64,000 bases of DNA from Candidatus Melainabacteria bacterium (lineage in GTDB: Bacteria > Cyanobacteriota > Vampirovibrionia > Gastranaerophilales > Gastranaerophilaceae), in assembly GCA_003258725.1 (NCBI GenBank), contig QHMG01000004.1, forward strand, positions 248,001 through 312,000. The letters are read 5' to 3'. Position numbers and translations under genes: made by a program. Positions 8,888 through 17,873 of the stretch are shown in pieces. The notes under the pieces are model-generated. The model did not search any database and was not told the DNA's origin. It saw only the letters and a list, made by a program, of their open reading frames with translations. Positions within the stretch are counted from its first letter, which is position 1. Each line of letters begins with the position of its first letter.

Positions 8888-9184
8888 ATGTTCGGAATTG
8901 GTTCAGCAAGTAAAGAAGATGTTTTAATCGTTACTGAAGACTATGAAGTTAAAGGTACGGTTTTTAATATTGGTTTTTCTAAGAAAAATCGTTTTTTAAG
9001 TGATTTATTAAACAAAGCAAATAAAAACTTTATTGCAGTAAAAGATTGCGAAGTTACATATAAAAATAGACAAGGTGAAACAGAAAAGTTTGATTTCTTA
9101 CAATTGAACATGCGTTATGTTGTAATGATTAGACCTCTAAAACCTGAGGAAAAACCTGATTATGTTGCACCTATGGAAGGTTAG
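8888..9184 (+). CDS. Small conserved-looking hypothetical protein
   Basis: Function unknown. The 98-residue soluble product has alternating short strands (DVLIVTEDYEVKGTVFNIG, then later FIAVKDCEVTYKNR and YVVMIRPLKP), which suggests a small beta-rich domain. The ribosome site AAAAGGAG is strong and the gene has its own terminator, so it is very likely real. It shares a 22-bp upstream element with the flagellar operon at 2411-2432 and lies beside the chemosensory cluster. A link to motility is an inference from that context only. Confidence 0.72.
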   Translation: MFGIGSASKEDVLIVTEDYEVKGTVFNIGFSKKNRFLSDLLNKANKNFIAVKDCEVTYKNRQGETEKFDFLQLNMRYVVMIRPLKPEEKPDYVAPMEG

Positions 9185-9198
9185 ATTTTAATAAAAAA

Positions 9199-9233
9199 AT
9201 GCGGTCGGCTTTGTTTTACAAAGCCGACCGCAT
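9199..9233. terminator. Bidirectional terminator
   Basis: Arms ATGCGGTCGGCTTTG and CAAAGCCGACCGCAT with a 5-nt loop lie between convergent genes, with an A-run on one side and a T-rich stretch on the other. Confidence 0.88.
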
Positions 9234-9241
9234 CTTTTATC

Positions 9242-12200
9242 TTAATCTGAATATTTTAACAATATATTTGAAACCATATCAACAAAGGCTTTTTGATTGA
9301 ATTCTCCTTTTACAACATATTTTTCAGCGCCTAGAGAGTGAGCTTTTCGTTTTTGACTTTCGTCACCAAGAGAACTCATTACGACTATTGGAACATCTGC
9401 ATAAAGTTCGTTAGTTTTCATTTGTGATAGAAATTCTAGTCCAGACATTTCAGGCATTTCAATATCTGTAAGGATTATGTCAAAATGAATTTCGTTTATT
9501 TTCTTTAACGCATCAATTGGGTTATTTGCCGTAATTACATTGAAACCTGCGCTTGAAAGAATATTTTTTTCTAGTGTTCTTGTGGTTATTGAATCGTCAA
9601 TAACCAAAATGTTCTTTTGGTTTAACTTAGACTTCTTTTCTTCAATTGTAGCCACTTTTGGTTGAGTCATTGATAATTTTTTAGCGTTTTGTAGCGTTGA
9701 ATTTTTGATTAAATCAATTGCATTTAAAATTAAACAGGTTTCTCCTGTTGCAAGGGTTGTAACCCCTGAAATATTTTTAATTCTGTATAATGGTGGTGAC
9801 AATTTTTTGTGTAGAATTTCTTGTTCGCCAAGCAACTTATTTACGATAATACCAATAACTTTGTTGTTTGTTTCAATAATGATTATTGTTTTCATATCGC
9901 TTTCTTCTTGAAAGCCTTTAAGGTTTAGAAGATATGCAAGATTGTATACAGGAATATTTTTTCCGTTGTGCAAAATGGTCAAACTTTCGTGTGTGCGGTA
10001 AATTTCTTTGTCACTTCTACAAACTACAGTGTTAATAACTGACATTGGAAGCGCAAAGGTTTGATTAGCCGATTGAATTAAGAAGGCTGTAAGTGTCGCC
10101 ATTGTTACAGGTAATTCAATTTGAATTTTGCTACCAACATTGAATTCAGAAACAACTTTTACAGTACCATTAAGTTGCGCAATTTTAGATTTTACAACGT
10201 CCATACCGATACCACGTCCAGATATGCTTGTAACCTCGTCGCCTGTTGTAAACCCTGGATAGAATACGATATTCATAATTTCTTCATCACTCATATCGCT
10301 AATTTCTTCCGCTGTTAAAAAGCCTTTATTTAGAGCCTTTTCCTTAATTTTTTCAATGTTGAACCCTTGACCGTCGTCGATAACTTCAATCAAAATCTTG
10401 TTGTCTAGATGTTTTGCATTAATTTGAATGTGACCTGTTGGGTTTTTACCCAATTCTCGTCTACGTTCTGGAGTTTCAATACCATGATCAATAGAGTTTC
10501 TAATAATGTGGATTAAAGGATTTTTGATTTCTTCAATAATCTTTTTATCAACGCTGGTTTCACTACCTGTGATTGTTAATTCAACCTCTTTTCCTCTTTC
10601 GTGAGCAATATCTCGAACCATTCTGCCGAATAGGTGGAATACTGTTGCAAGCGGTAATACACGAATGTTTTTAATCATTCCGTCAAAATCGTCGATTAAG
10701 ATACGCATTTTCATATCATCTTCAATGTTAGAACGTTGAGTTTGTGCAATACCAGAGGCAATCGAATTTAACTTTTTGCTTTGCTCGGTAAGTGTATTTA
10801 GCATTTGCTTTATAAAAATGATAGAAGAAGTATCAGTTTCGCTGTCTTGTTTTGAAAAACGTTTGTCATAACTTTTCATGTGGCGAATTAATTTTGAAAA
10901 ATCCTTTTGCCAATCCTCTAACTTGTCATTTAGATTGTTTAATTCGCCCAATTGTTTTGTTGTTTTGATTTTTGTTGCAATAAGCTCACCGATTTGACTT
11001 ACCATTGCATCAAGTTTTGAAGATTCTACATGAAGCGTTTTGATTTCACCTGTGTCAAAAATCTTTGTAAAATCTTTCATTTTTGAAAAATTGCGAGGCT
11101 TTTGTTCTGTTTGGCTAGGTTCATCAAGTTGTTGCGCTGGGACTATTTCGGCTGTTGTTTGCGGATTGGCAAGCTCTACTAATTGTCTTGCAACAGTTAG
11201 TTGTTGTGCTAAAAGGGCGCTGTCATCTTGAGACCGTTCACCGTTGATTGTTGCATAACAAAATCTTGTTGCGTTTGAAAGAATTTCAATTACGGATTCA
11301 TCAAGTGTTATGTCTAGTTTTTTTGTGAATTCAATAATTGATAAAATTTTGTCTAAAACCGGTGTGATTTCTGATTTTGGGTTGCTTTCTTTTAAACCTT
11401 TGAAAGTTTTTTCTAAATCCTCATAAGTTTCAGATGAAGTTTCAAGTGTTTTAATTTTGCCTAAAATATCTTCAATATTGAAGTTTGAAATAATTTTAGG
11501 ACTAATGATTTCTTCATCAAGAATAATTTCAGGTTCTATAACGTTGTTTTCTTCTTCTGCAATTTCTGGAACTTCGTATTCCTCGTCACCAAACGCATAG
11601 CCATAGTAATCAATCGTTTCAAGATTGTTAATTTCGCACAAATTTGTAAGCTGATTGATAATGTTGTCCATTGCTTGTTGAATTTCTGCGACTTCTTCTA
11701 ACGTAAGTTCAGTATTGCATTTCTCAATGATATCAAGTTTAAGTTTGATAGTTTCAAGTGTTGATTTGATGTCGTAATGATTAATCTGTTCAAAATAGCC
11801 AAGTAATTCTGTAACAAGGCTTAAAAGCTCTTTGATAGAGTTGTTTTCAATCTTTTCAGACAATTTTATAACGCATTTTAGAGTTTTTATAATAGTTGAA
11901 TTATAGTGATGATAATATTTTATCAAATTAGCTCTGCTGAACTCTTTTGGCTTGTCCGACCTACGTCTTTGAGGTGCTTCAATATTTGGGTTAGCTTCTT
12001 TAACTTCAATTGTAGGTTCTTTAGTTTTTTGTAGATTTTGAATATTTTCAAGCTCTTTTGTTTGGGTATCGACTTCTGAGGGACTAAATTTTTCTTTGCC
12101 TGTTTCAATAGATTGCTCAATAATTTTTGAAATTAAATCGACTGTTTTATACATAACATCGGCGATTTGAGGAGTTATTGCAAGTTTGTCTTCTTTAGCT

Positions 12201-12433
12201 AAACCTAAGGTATCCTCTAATTTGTGTGCAAGGTTTTGGGTTGCTGTGAACCCAATCATTCTAGAAGCACCCTTCAAACTATGAGCATCTCTAAATAGAA
12301 GGATAATTAAATCCTTGTTTGTCGGCGATTTTTCAAGCGCCATAAGGTTATCGTTTAAACGAGTAACGATTTCTTCGGATTCAACACGAAAAATATTTAA
12401 AATTTCTATCAACTCGTCGTTTTGAAATTCCAT
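9242..12433 (-). CDS. Hybrid chemosensory histidine kinase (CheA-CheW-REC)
   Basis: This kinase autophosphorylates on receptor signals and passes phosphate to response regulators. In the 1063-residue protein, an N-terminal Hpt domain carries the phospho-acceptor His51 (DAHSLKGASR). A long helical linker follows (about 110-460), then the dimerisation domain, the HATPase domain with HIIRNSIDHG, DDGQGF and GRGIGMDVV (about 600-775), a CheW-like docking domain (about 780-915) and a C-terminal receiver domain with DDS and LTDIEMPEMSG (about 945-1063). The attached receiver is the architecture of PilL/ChpA- or WspE-like kinases, not of the classic swimming CheA. It follows the receptor gene by 8 nt, so the two form one transcript. 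Confidence 0.93.
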   Translation of the reverse strand: MEFQNDELIEILNIFRVESEEIVTRLNDNLMALEKSPTNKDLIILLFRDAHSLKGASRMIGFTATQNLAHKLEDTLGLAKEDKLAITPQIADVMYKTVDLISKIIEQSIETGKEKFSPSEVDTQTKELENIQNLQKTKEPTIEVKEANPNIEAPQRRRSDKPKEFSRANLIKYYHHYNSTIIKTLKCVIKLSEKIENNSIKELLSLVTELLGYFEQINHYDIKSTLETIKLKLDIIEKCNTELTLEEVAEIQQAMDNIINQLTNLCEINNLETIDYYGYAFGDEEYEVPEIAEEENNVIEPEIILDEEIISPKIISNFNIEDILGKIKTLETSSETYEDLEKTFKGLKESNPKSEITPVLDKILSIIEFTKKLDITLDESVIEILSNATRFCYATINGERSQDDSALLAQQLTVARQLVELANPQTTAEIVPAQQLDEPSQTEQKPRNFSKMKDFTKIFDTGEIKTLHVESSKLDAMVSQIGELIATKIKTTKQLGELNNLNDKLEDWQKDFSKLIRHMKSYDKRFSKQDSETDTSSIIFIKQMLNTLTEQSKKLNSIASGIAQTQRSNIEDDMKMRILIDDFDGMIKNIRVLPLATVFHLFGRMVRDIAHERGKEVELTITGSETSVDKKIIEEIKNPLIHIIRNSIDHGIETPERRRELGKNPTGHIQINAKHLDNKILIEVIDDGQGFNIEKIKEKALNKGFLTAEEISDMSDEEIMNIVFYPGFTTGDEVTSISGRGIGMDVVKSKIAQLNGTVKVVSEFNVGSKIQIELPVTMATLTAFLIQSANQTFALPMSVINTVVCRSDKEIYRTHESLTILHNGKNIPVYNLAYLLNLKGFQEESDMKTIIIIETNNKVIGIIVNKLLGEQEILHKKLSPPLYRIKNISGVTTLATGETCLILNAIDLIKNSTLQNAKKLSMTQPKVATIEEKKSKLNQKNILVIDDSITTRTLEKNILSSAGFNVITANNPIDALKKINEIHFDIILTDIEMPEMSGLEFLSQMKTNELYADVPIVVMSSLGDESQKRKAHSLGAEKYVVKGEFNQKAFVDMVSNILLKYSD

Positions 12434-12442
12434 TTTCTAACC

Positions 12443-13474
12443 TTACATTTTTGCAGATGATTCTTCGTTGTAAACTGTTGTCATTTCGTCAATTTGACCA
12501 ACACATTTTTCTAATTCTTGTAAGAAATTGCCGATTTCATCGCTAAATTCTAAAATTGTAGAGTTAAATTCAGCAGAAAATGCACTTTGTGTATCTGCTG
12601 TAATTCTTGAAACATTTTCAGAAATTGATTTTACACCGCTTGTAATTTCTTCAAGGTTAGATTTTGTAAAACTAGAAGTTTTAACAACTTGTTCAATTTC
12701 TTTTGTACCTTCTTCTGTTGCCATAACTGTAGAATTAGTAACATTTTGAATATCATTAATTAATGAAGAAATTTTTGTGGTAGCTTGTTTTGATTCGTCA
12801 GCAAGTTTTCTAATTTCACTTGCAACAACTGCGAAACCTTTACCATGTTCACCAGCTCTAGCGGCTTCTACTGCGGCATTTAAGGCCAACATATTTGTTT
12901 GCTCAGCAATATCTTCAACCAAACCTACGTTTGAACCAATTTGCTGATTGTATTCAGAAAGGTCTAAAATTAAATCTGCAATAATTTGAATACGTTGTTT
13001 TAAAAAGTCTAACTTTTCAGAGTTTTCAACCATTGCATCATGTTCTTTTTTTGTTGCATTGACTGATTTTTCAACTTGAGAAGAAAGAATTTGAGAAATT
13101 TGTTTTGTTCTAACGTTTGCTTCCTTAATTGTTTCAAAATTTGCAACACAGTCTTGAGTTGTTTTTAAGTATAAATCAAGAGTTTTTCTGTGTTTTGCAA
13201 TCAAATCTTCTAAAACTGTTTTCAATTGACTGATATCTTTAATTTTTGTTGTAAGATCTCGTCTTATTGTTTTGTCAATCCATAGTCTAAGCAGGTAATA
13301 TACAAAAACGTTTAAAATAAGCATAATAGAAATAAATGCGAAGGCTCTTGCCATTGGAATATTAAACGTTAAAATTAATGAAAATAGACCAAAGTCAGCT
13401 AAAATTAAGAAGGTTTCAATGGTATATTTTATAAACATCTTTTCCAAGATAGTAAAATTGAATTTATTGAACAT
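12443..13474 (-). CDS. Methyl-accepting chemotaxis-type receptor without periplasmic domain
   Basis: This receptor signals to the CheA-type kinase encoded directly downstream. The 343-residue protein begins with two close hydrophobic segments (about residues 12-36 and 40-63) separated by only a few residues, so there is no room for an external sensor domain. The rest is a long coiled coil with the conserved signalling tip EQTNMLALNAAVEAARAGEHG (in two parts, about residues 190-211) followed by GFAVVASEIRKLA. The receptor probably senses membrane state or an internal partner protein. The ribosome site AAGGAG is good. No HAMP domain is obvious. Confidence 0.88.
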   Translation of the reverse strand: MFNKFNFTILEKMFIKYTIETFLILADFGLFSLILTFNIPMARAFAFISIMLILNVFVYYLLRLWIDKTIRRDLTTKIKDISQLKTVLEDLIAKHRKTLDLYLKTTQDCVANFETIKEANVRTKQISQILSSQVEKSVNATKKEHDAMVENSEKLDFLKQRIQIIADLILDLSEYNQQIGSNVGLVEDIAEQTNMLALNAAVEAARAGEHGKGFAVVASEIRKLADESKQATTKISSLINDIQNVTNSTVMATEEGTKEIEQVVKTSSFTKSNLEEITSGVKSISENVSRITADTQSAFSAEFNSTILEFSDEIGNFLQELEKCVGQIDEMTTVYNEESSAKM

Positions 13475-13490
13475 AAAGGACTCCTTGCTA

Positions 13491-13504
13491 TATAAATATT
13501 TATA
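13491..13504. promoter_or_regulatory. AT palindrome in the divergent control region
   Basis: TATAAATATTTATA is a perfect 14-bp palindrome in the 64-bp space between the divergent receptor and REC-GGDEF genes. It can serve as a -10 element on either strand or as an operator; which is not decidable from sequence. Confidence 0.35.
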
Positions 13505-13538
13505 GTATAATTATATTACAAATAAGGATTATTTGACG

Positions 13539-15023
13539 ATGAAAAATAAAGTTTTACTTATAGATGATAGCAAAACTCAATTAGATGTTATGAGAGTGCG
13601 ATTTACAAAATGTGATTTTGAGGTGGAAACAGCTCAAAATGCGCTTGAAGGTTATCATAAAATCTTTACTTTTGTACCGGATATTATCTTGTCTGATATT
13701 ATTATGCCTGATTTGGACGGTTATCAATTTTGTCGTTTGTTGAAAAACAATGCTATTACAAAAAATATTCCGATAATCCTTTTGACAGTTTTAGACAAAA
13801 ATGTAGACAAATTCTGGGGTAAAAAAGCTGGTGCACAAGCGTTTATCTCAAAAACTGCAGAGTTTGAAGAAATTATGCAAAAAACTTTAGAGGTTCTAAA
13901 GGATAGTGAACTTTCAAACGAAGATAAAACCGTTATTTCAAATCACAAAGTAGACGATATTTCAGTAAACGAGCAAATTAACAGAATTTTGAACAAATTA
14001 TTGATGCAATCTTTATTCTTAAATGAGTTCAGAAATCTTGGTGAATATTATACACATGAAAAAGTCCTTGTAGACAAAACATTAGAGCTTTTGTCTACCT
14101 TTATTGATTATGATATTTCGGCATTATTCTTTAAATGCCCAGATGATAATGCAAAAAATATTTTGTATTTTGATGTAAATAGTTCAAGTGTTTCTTCATT
14201 TGTAATTGAAAAATTGAAACGTGATTTTTTTACTCAAATGCCTAATATGAAAGCGTTTAATACAAATGACTTTTTGCACGAGATTGCTCGTACAAATCCA
14301 GAAAGAACTGATAATAATTTGATTTCACCTTCAGTTTTTAAATCAAACTATATTTTGCCTCTAACCTTTGAGAATAAATTGTTGGGTGGTATTGCGTTCT
14401 TTTCAAAAGATGAAGTTGATTACACTCAAATTCAATTCTATGATTTGATGAAAAATGAACTTTTAGCTTTGATGAAAATGAAATCTTTGTATTCTGAAGT
14501 CGAATTATTGTCTGTAACCGACGGCTTGACAGGTTTGTATAATAGACGTCACTTTGAATACAATATTGAACGTGAATTTTTGCGTGCAAAACGTTATAAA
14601 AACCCATTAAGTTTTGCGATTCTTGATATTGACTTCTTTAAATCGGTAAACGATAACTATGGGCACCAATACGGTGATTACGTTTTGAAAGAGGTTTCAA
14701 ATTTAATGAAACAGTCCTTCAGAAAAACCGATATGATTTATCGTTACGGTGGGGAGGAAATTGGTATTATCTTGCCTGAAACTTCAGCCGATAATGCAGA
14801 AATTCCGGTAGAAAGATTGCGTGAAAAAATTGCTCAACACAAATTCTCTTTCAATGGAATAGATATTTCTTTAACTGTAAGTGTTGGTATTGCAGAAATG
14901 GAAGATGCTTACTATAATGCATCTGAATTGGTTGAAGTCGCAGATAAAGCATTATATCACGCAAAACAAACAGGTAGAAACAAGGTTGTAATTTATGAAG
15001 AACAGCTTGCAAACGTTAAATAA
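13539..15023 (+). CDS. Response regulator with diguanylate cyclase output (REC-GAF-like-GGDEF)
   Basis: It probably makes cyclic di-GMP in response to phosphorylation by the divergently encoded CheA hybrid. In the 494-residue protein, an N-terminal receiver domain has LLIDDSKTQ and LSDIIMPDLDG (phospho-Asp about residue 53). A middle region (about 150-310) has a GAF-like look. The GGDEF domain (about 320-490) has DGLTGLYNRRHFE, LDIDFFKSVND and the active-site loop RYGGEEIGI. The loop is GGEEI, where GGDEF/GGEEF is usual; the catalytic Glu is kept. The ATG at 13539 is chosen over a TTG at 13533 since both can use the same AAGGA. The gene overlaps the next one by 29 nt, so translation is coupled. 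Confidence 0.9.
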   Translation: MKNKVLLIDDSKTQLDVMRVRFTKCDFEVETAQNALEGYHKIFTFVPDIILSDIIMPDLDGYQFCRLLKNNAITKNIPIILLTVLDKNVDKFWGKKAGAQAFISKTAEFEEIMQKTLEVLKDSELSNEDKTVISNHKVDDISVNEQINRILNKLLMQSLFLNEFRNLGEYYTHEKVLVDKTLELLSTFIDYDISALFFKCPDDNAKNILYFDVNSSSVSSFVIEKLKRDFFTQMPNMKAFNTNDFLHEIARTNPERTDNNLISPSVFKSNYILPLTFENKLLGGIAFFSKDEVDYTQIQFYDLMKNELLALMKMKSLYSEVELLSVTDGLTGLYNRRHFEYNIEREFLRAKRYKNPLSFAILDIDFFKSVNDNYGHQYGDYVLKEVSNLMKQSFRKTDMIYRYGGEEIGIILPETSADNAEIPVERLREKIAQHKFSFNGIDISLTVSVGIAEMEDAYYNASELVEVADKALYHAKQTGRNKVVIYEEQLANVK

Positions 15024-16017
15024 CAATACCTTTGAAGTTCAACAAAATCTTTATTTTACATTGAGTGATAACAAATATGCTATCCCTTTGAAAAATGTGG
15101 TTGAAGTTATGAAACTTCCTGCGCTAGATTATCCGCAGAAACTTCCGAATAATATTATCGGTGTGTTAAAGTTTAATAATATCAATATAAATATTTTAGA
15201 CATAAGATTTTATCTTGATGTTAATGTCACAAAATATTCAGTTGATAACAAACTTATCATTGTAAAAACTGACGAATCTATTTTCGGAATAATTGCTGAT
15301 AATATCGAAAATATTATTGATTTTGAAAATTCTAAAATTGAACGCTTACCGTTTGTTTCTGAAAATAGAATTATTGATTCTTTGTATCATATTGAAGAAC
15401 AAACTGTTTCAATTTTGAACATGTATGCACTAGAACAACTACTTAGACAAGGTGTTGAAACAAAATCTGATGTGGATATAAAAAGTTTGTTTCCTACCGA
15501 TGAAAAATCACTAGAAGTTTTTAATATGCGTGCAAAATATTTGATTACAAAATTGGATAACTCTGTTGCACAAACCGCTTTTGTAAATGACAAGTTTGTA
15601 ACTTTTGCTCTTAACGAAACCTCTTATTGTATAAATCTTAAATATGTAAAAGAAGTTACAAACAAGATGAATATTATTCAATTACCTTGTTCACCTGACT
15701 ATATAGAGGGTCTGATGACTGTTAGAGGTGATTTTATTACAGTTATAAACTTCAAAAAAATCTTAAATCTTTCTCATACAAATTACTCTCAAAAACCGAA
15801 AGTTATTATTATTGATTCAGAACAATATAAAATTGGATTTCTTGTAGATGAAATCTTTGAAATTGCGGATATTCCAGAAGAATTGATTTATAATAAAAAA
15901 ACAAGCATTGATGATACATTTATTTCTTCTGAAATTATTAGAGGAAATGATATTCAACTTTTAATAAATATGGAGAAAGTTCTATCTGATGAAAAAATGT
16001 TTATTGATGAAGATTAG
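14995..16017 (+). CDS. Tandem CheW-domain protein
   Basis: CheW-type adaptors connect receptors to the CheA kinase in chemosensory arrays. The 340-residue protein has two CheW domains: about residues 15-150 (YFTLSDNKYAIPLKNVVEVM, then ILDIRFYL) and about 195-335 (FVTFALNETSYCINLKYVKEV, IEGLMTVRGDFITVINF). Double-CheW proteins such as CheV-like or linked adaptors could bridge two array units. It overlaps the REC-GGDEF gene by 29 nt, so adaptor and cyclase are made together. The second domain is the better conserved of the two. Confidence 0.87.
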   Translation: MKNSLQTLNNNTFEVQQNLYFTLSDNKYAIPLKNVVEVMKLPALDYPQKLPNNIIGVLKFNNININILDIRFYLDVNVTKYSVDNKLIIVKTDESIFGIIADNIENIIDFENSKIERLPFVSENRIIDSLYHIEEQTVSILNMYALEQLLRQGVETKSDVDIKSLFPTDEKSLEVFNMRAKYLITKLDNSVAQTAFVNDKFVTFALNETSYCINLKYVKEVTNKMNIIQLPCSPDYIEGLMTVRGDFITVINFKKILNLSHTNYSQKPKVIIIDSEQYKIGFLVDEIFEIADIPEELIYNKKTSIDDTFISSEIIRGNDIQLLINMEKVLSDEKMFIDED

Positions 16018-16024
16018 TTAAAAA

Positions 16025-16051
16025 ATGCGCATGGGCTTTGCCCATGCGCAT
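16025..16051. terminator. Bidirectional terminator
   Basis: Arms ATGCGCATGGGC and GCCCATGCGCAT with a 3-nt loop, an A-run before and seven T after, lie between convergent genes. Confidence 0.88.
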
Positions 16052-16055
16052 TTTT

Positions 16056-16247
16056 TTATTCTTTTTGACTTCTCCTAAAATCTTGAGACATTGTTTGTTG
16101 GAAATTTTGTTGTTGAATTTCATTACTTTTATGAACCTTGCCAACGGTTGTGTTTACTTTGCCAACGAAGGTTACTGTTTGATTTACTGCAAACCAAAGG
16201 ATTGCGACTACTGTTATAACTATCAGTGGTTTGGGTATATCTGGCAT
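16056..16247 (-). CDS. Small single-span membrane protein
   Basis: Function unknown. The 63-residue product has one hydrophobic segment (about residues 7-21, PLIVITVVAILWFAV) followed by a Val/Thr-rich then Gln-rich hydrophilic tail. A strong GAGGAGG ribosome site lies 8 nt before the ATG, which makes it a real gene despite its size. It ends at the shared bidirectional terminator and is alone on its strand. The proposed orientation is N-in or N-out with a cytoplasmic or external Gln-rich tail; topology cannot be decided by eye. Confidence 0.65.
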   Translation of the reverse strand: MPDIPKPLIVITVVAILWFAVNQTVTFVGKVNTTVGKVHKSNEIQQQNFQQTMSQDFRRSQKE

Positions 16248-16356
16248 ATCTCATCCTCCTCATATCTTATTGGGTATTAGAAAAACGAACGTTAGCTATC
16301 CAATTATATTATAACTCTTTTGGGTGAAAATTTTTATTATACTATTGGGTAGTTTG

Positions 16357-17025
16357 TTAGTCGTCTTTATCTTTAAATTCAATGCGAGGAAGTTTTGGTA
16401 ATCCTAGGTGGTAGTATGAAGCTAATATTCTTATGATAATTGTAAGTACGATAGCTAATACAACAGACCAAATACGACTGCAATGATTTGTATACATAAA
16501 ATAATAAATTCCAGCACCAACGATTGCAGCAGAAGCGTAAATATCCTTGAATAGAACAAATGGAACCTTTCCTGCAAGCACGTCTCTGACCATGCCACCG
16601 CCAATACCTGTGATTACGCCAACGAAGATAGCTAAAAATGCGTTGTGTTCAAATCCGTTAACTATGGCAGTGTTTGTACCTGTTACGGCAAAAACGCCTA
16701 AACCAATAGCATCAAAGAAGTTTACGACTTCTACAAAAAATTGCTTGTTTTTATTGAATTTTGCCCTTACAATTGCGGCAGCTCCAAAGGTTACACAAGA
16801 TGTCATAAATGCAACAACTACGTAGATTGGGTTTTTAAACATTGTAGGTGGAATAATTCCTAACGTAATGTCCCGTAATGCCCCACCGCCAACGGCAGTG
16901 ATTACACCTAAAACGATTATGCCAAAAATATCGAAATGCTTTTTAATTCCAACAATTGCGCCAGAAATTGCAAACGCAATGATACCAATGATTTCAGTTA
17001 TAAAAATTTCTATTCCAAACGTCAT
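16357..17025 (-). CDS. TRIC/UPF0126-family membrane channel (YadS/YicG-like)
   Basis: This family of trimeric inner-membrane channels has been linked to cation or glycine passage. The 222-residue protein shows the internal two-fold repeat: the first half has FAISGAIVGIKK and VGGGALRDITLG (about residues 17-56), the second FAVTGTNTAI and IGGGMVRDVLAG (about residues 112-152). About seven hydrophobic segments are visible. The GGGxxRD motifs are the lipid/ion-binding signature. The gene stands alone. A weak ribosome site (TAAGGG) sits about 11 nt upstream of the ATG. The substrate is not determined by sequence. Confidence 0.88.
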   Translation of the reverse strand: MTFGIEIFITEIIGIIAFAISGAIVGIKKHFDIFGIIVLGVITAVGGGALRDITLGIIPPTMFKNPIYVVVAFMTSCVTFGAAAIVRAKFNKNKQFFVEVVNFFDAIGLGVFAVTGTNTAIVNGFEHNAFLAIFVGVITGIGGGMVRDVLAGKVPFVLFKDIYASAAIVGAGIYYFMYTNHCSRIWSVVLAIVLTIIIRILASYYHLGLPKLPRIEFKDKDD

Positions 17026-17115
17026 AATTTTATACCCTTATCAATATTTACTAAATATTTTAATATATAAAATTATATAGACAAGTGTAAAATCACAAGG
17101 TCAATGATATTGAGA

Positions 17116-17432
17116 TTATCCTTCTTGCTGTTAAATAATTAATTTGAACAGAAGAAAGGATAAAGTTATGAATATTGTAGAACCAATCAGAAACAAACAA
17201 GACATCTGTAATAATTATAAGTAGAAGGATAAAATTAAAGTTATGTAATGGTTAGTATTTTGGAAAATGGTTGGTATTATTGGGGTTTGTTGCCTCTTCC
17301 CATGTCTAAAGAAATGTAGTGGTAAAATTATCCTTTTTATCCTTTTCTTATCCTTAGAATTATCCTTTTTCCCTTTTATTCTCTGTATTTTACCCTCAAT
17401 CTCGCACGCTGTTTAGGTTTAACAAAGGATAA
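17116..17432. repeat. Cluster of eight TTATCCTT/AAGGATAA octamers in a non-coding region
   Basis: The gap 17026-17594 has no large gene. It holds eight perfect copies of one octamer: TTATCCTT at 17116, 17328, 17337, 17348 and 17360, and the reverse AAGGATAA at 17156, 17225 and 17425. A ninth copy lies at 21255 beside the tRNA-His gene. Clustered short sites next to an integrase-like fragment resemble arm-type binding sites of an integrase or excisionase. The rest of the gap is AT-rich with no structure I can name. Confidence 0.55.
17168..17224 (+). pseudogene. 18-codon remnant resembling the start of a tyrosine recombinase
   Basis: A good ribosome site (AAAGGA, 8 nt) precedes ATG and the short reading frame MNIVEPIRNKQDICNNYK, which then meets TAG. 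The M-N-x-V-E-P-I-R-x-K-x-x-I pattern resembles the first residues of integrase-type tyrosine recombinases, and no continuation is found in any frame. I read it as the 5' stump of a lost integrase gene. Eighteen residues are too few for certainty; a chance small frame is possible. Confidence 0.4.
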
Positions 17433-17594
17433 AAAAAGATAAGAACCATTACATTTGAAGAGGTTTTATTTAAAAATTTCCCACTTGTCGGAAACCCATT
17501 TAAGATGCATATTTCCACGTTTAAAAATATTTAAGGGAAGCAATATTTTTATCTCAAAAAATGTAATTTAAAAATGTAATGTTAAAATCCAAAA

Positions 17595-17873
17595 TTAGAC
17601 CATTTGTTTTATTATTTTAATTACTTTTGGATTTTCTATTTTGTAGCAAATCTGATTACCATTTCTATAGCCGATTATTACATTAGCATTTTTTAAAATT
17701 GTTAAATGCTGAGAAACCGTTGGTTGTGGAACCCCTAAGCACTCACTCATTTTACTTACATTGCACTCCGTTTTTTTAGAAAGATTATACGCAATTGTCA
17801 GTCTTGTCGGATGAGCAAGAGCTTTAAAAATTTCTGCATATTCTTTTATATCAATGTCGGTATCTATTTTCAT
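17595..17873 (-). CDS. ArsR/SmtB-family repressor
   Basis: A 92-residue winged-helix repressor, probably controlling the divergent sulfur-trafficking genes. FKALAHPTRLTIAYNL is the family's first helix signature and VPQPTVSQHLTILKNANVI is the recognition helix (about residues 48-66). Cysteines are at 37, 45 and 76; there is no intact ELCVCDL metal site. Given the cargo, a persulfide- or thiol-sensing repressor of the BigR/SqrR type is plausible, but this is inference. The ATG has no ribosome site. Instead TTGACA, 17 nt and TATTCT end 6 nt before it, so the mRNA is predicted to be leaderless and autoregulated. Confidence 0.85.
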   Translation of the reverse strand: MKIDTDIDIKEYAEIFKALAHPTRLTIAYNLSKKTECNVSKMSECLGVPQPTVSQHLTILKNANVIIGYRNGNQICYKIENPKVIKIIKQMV

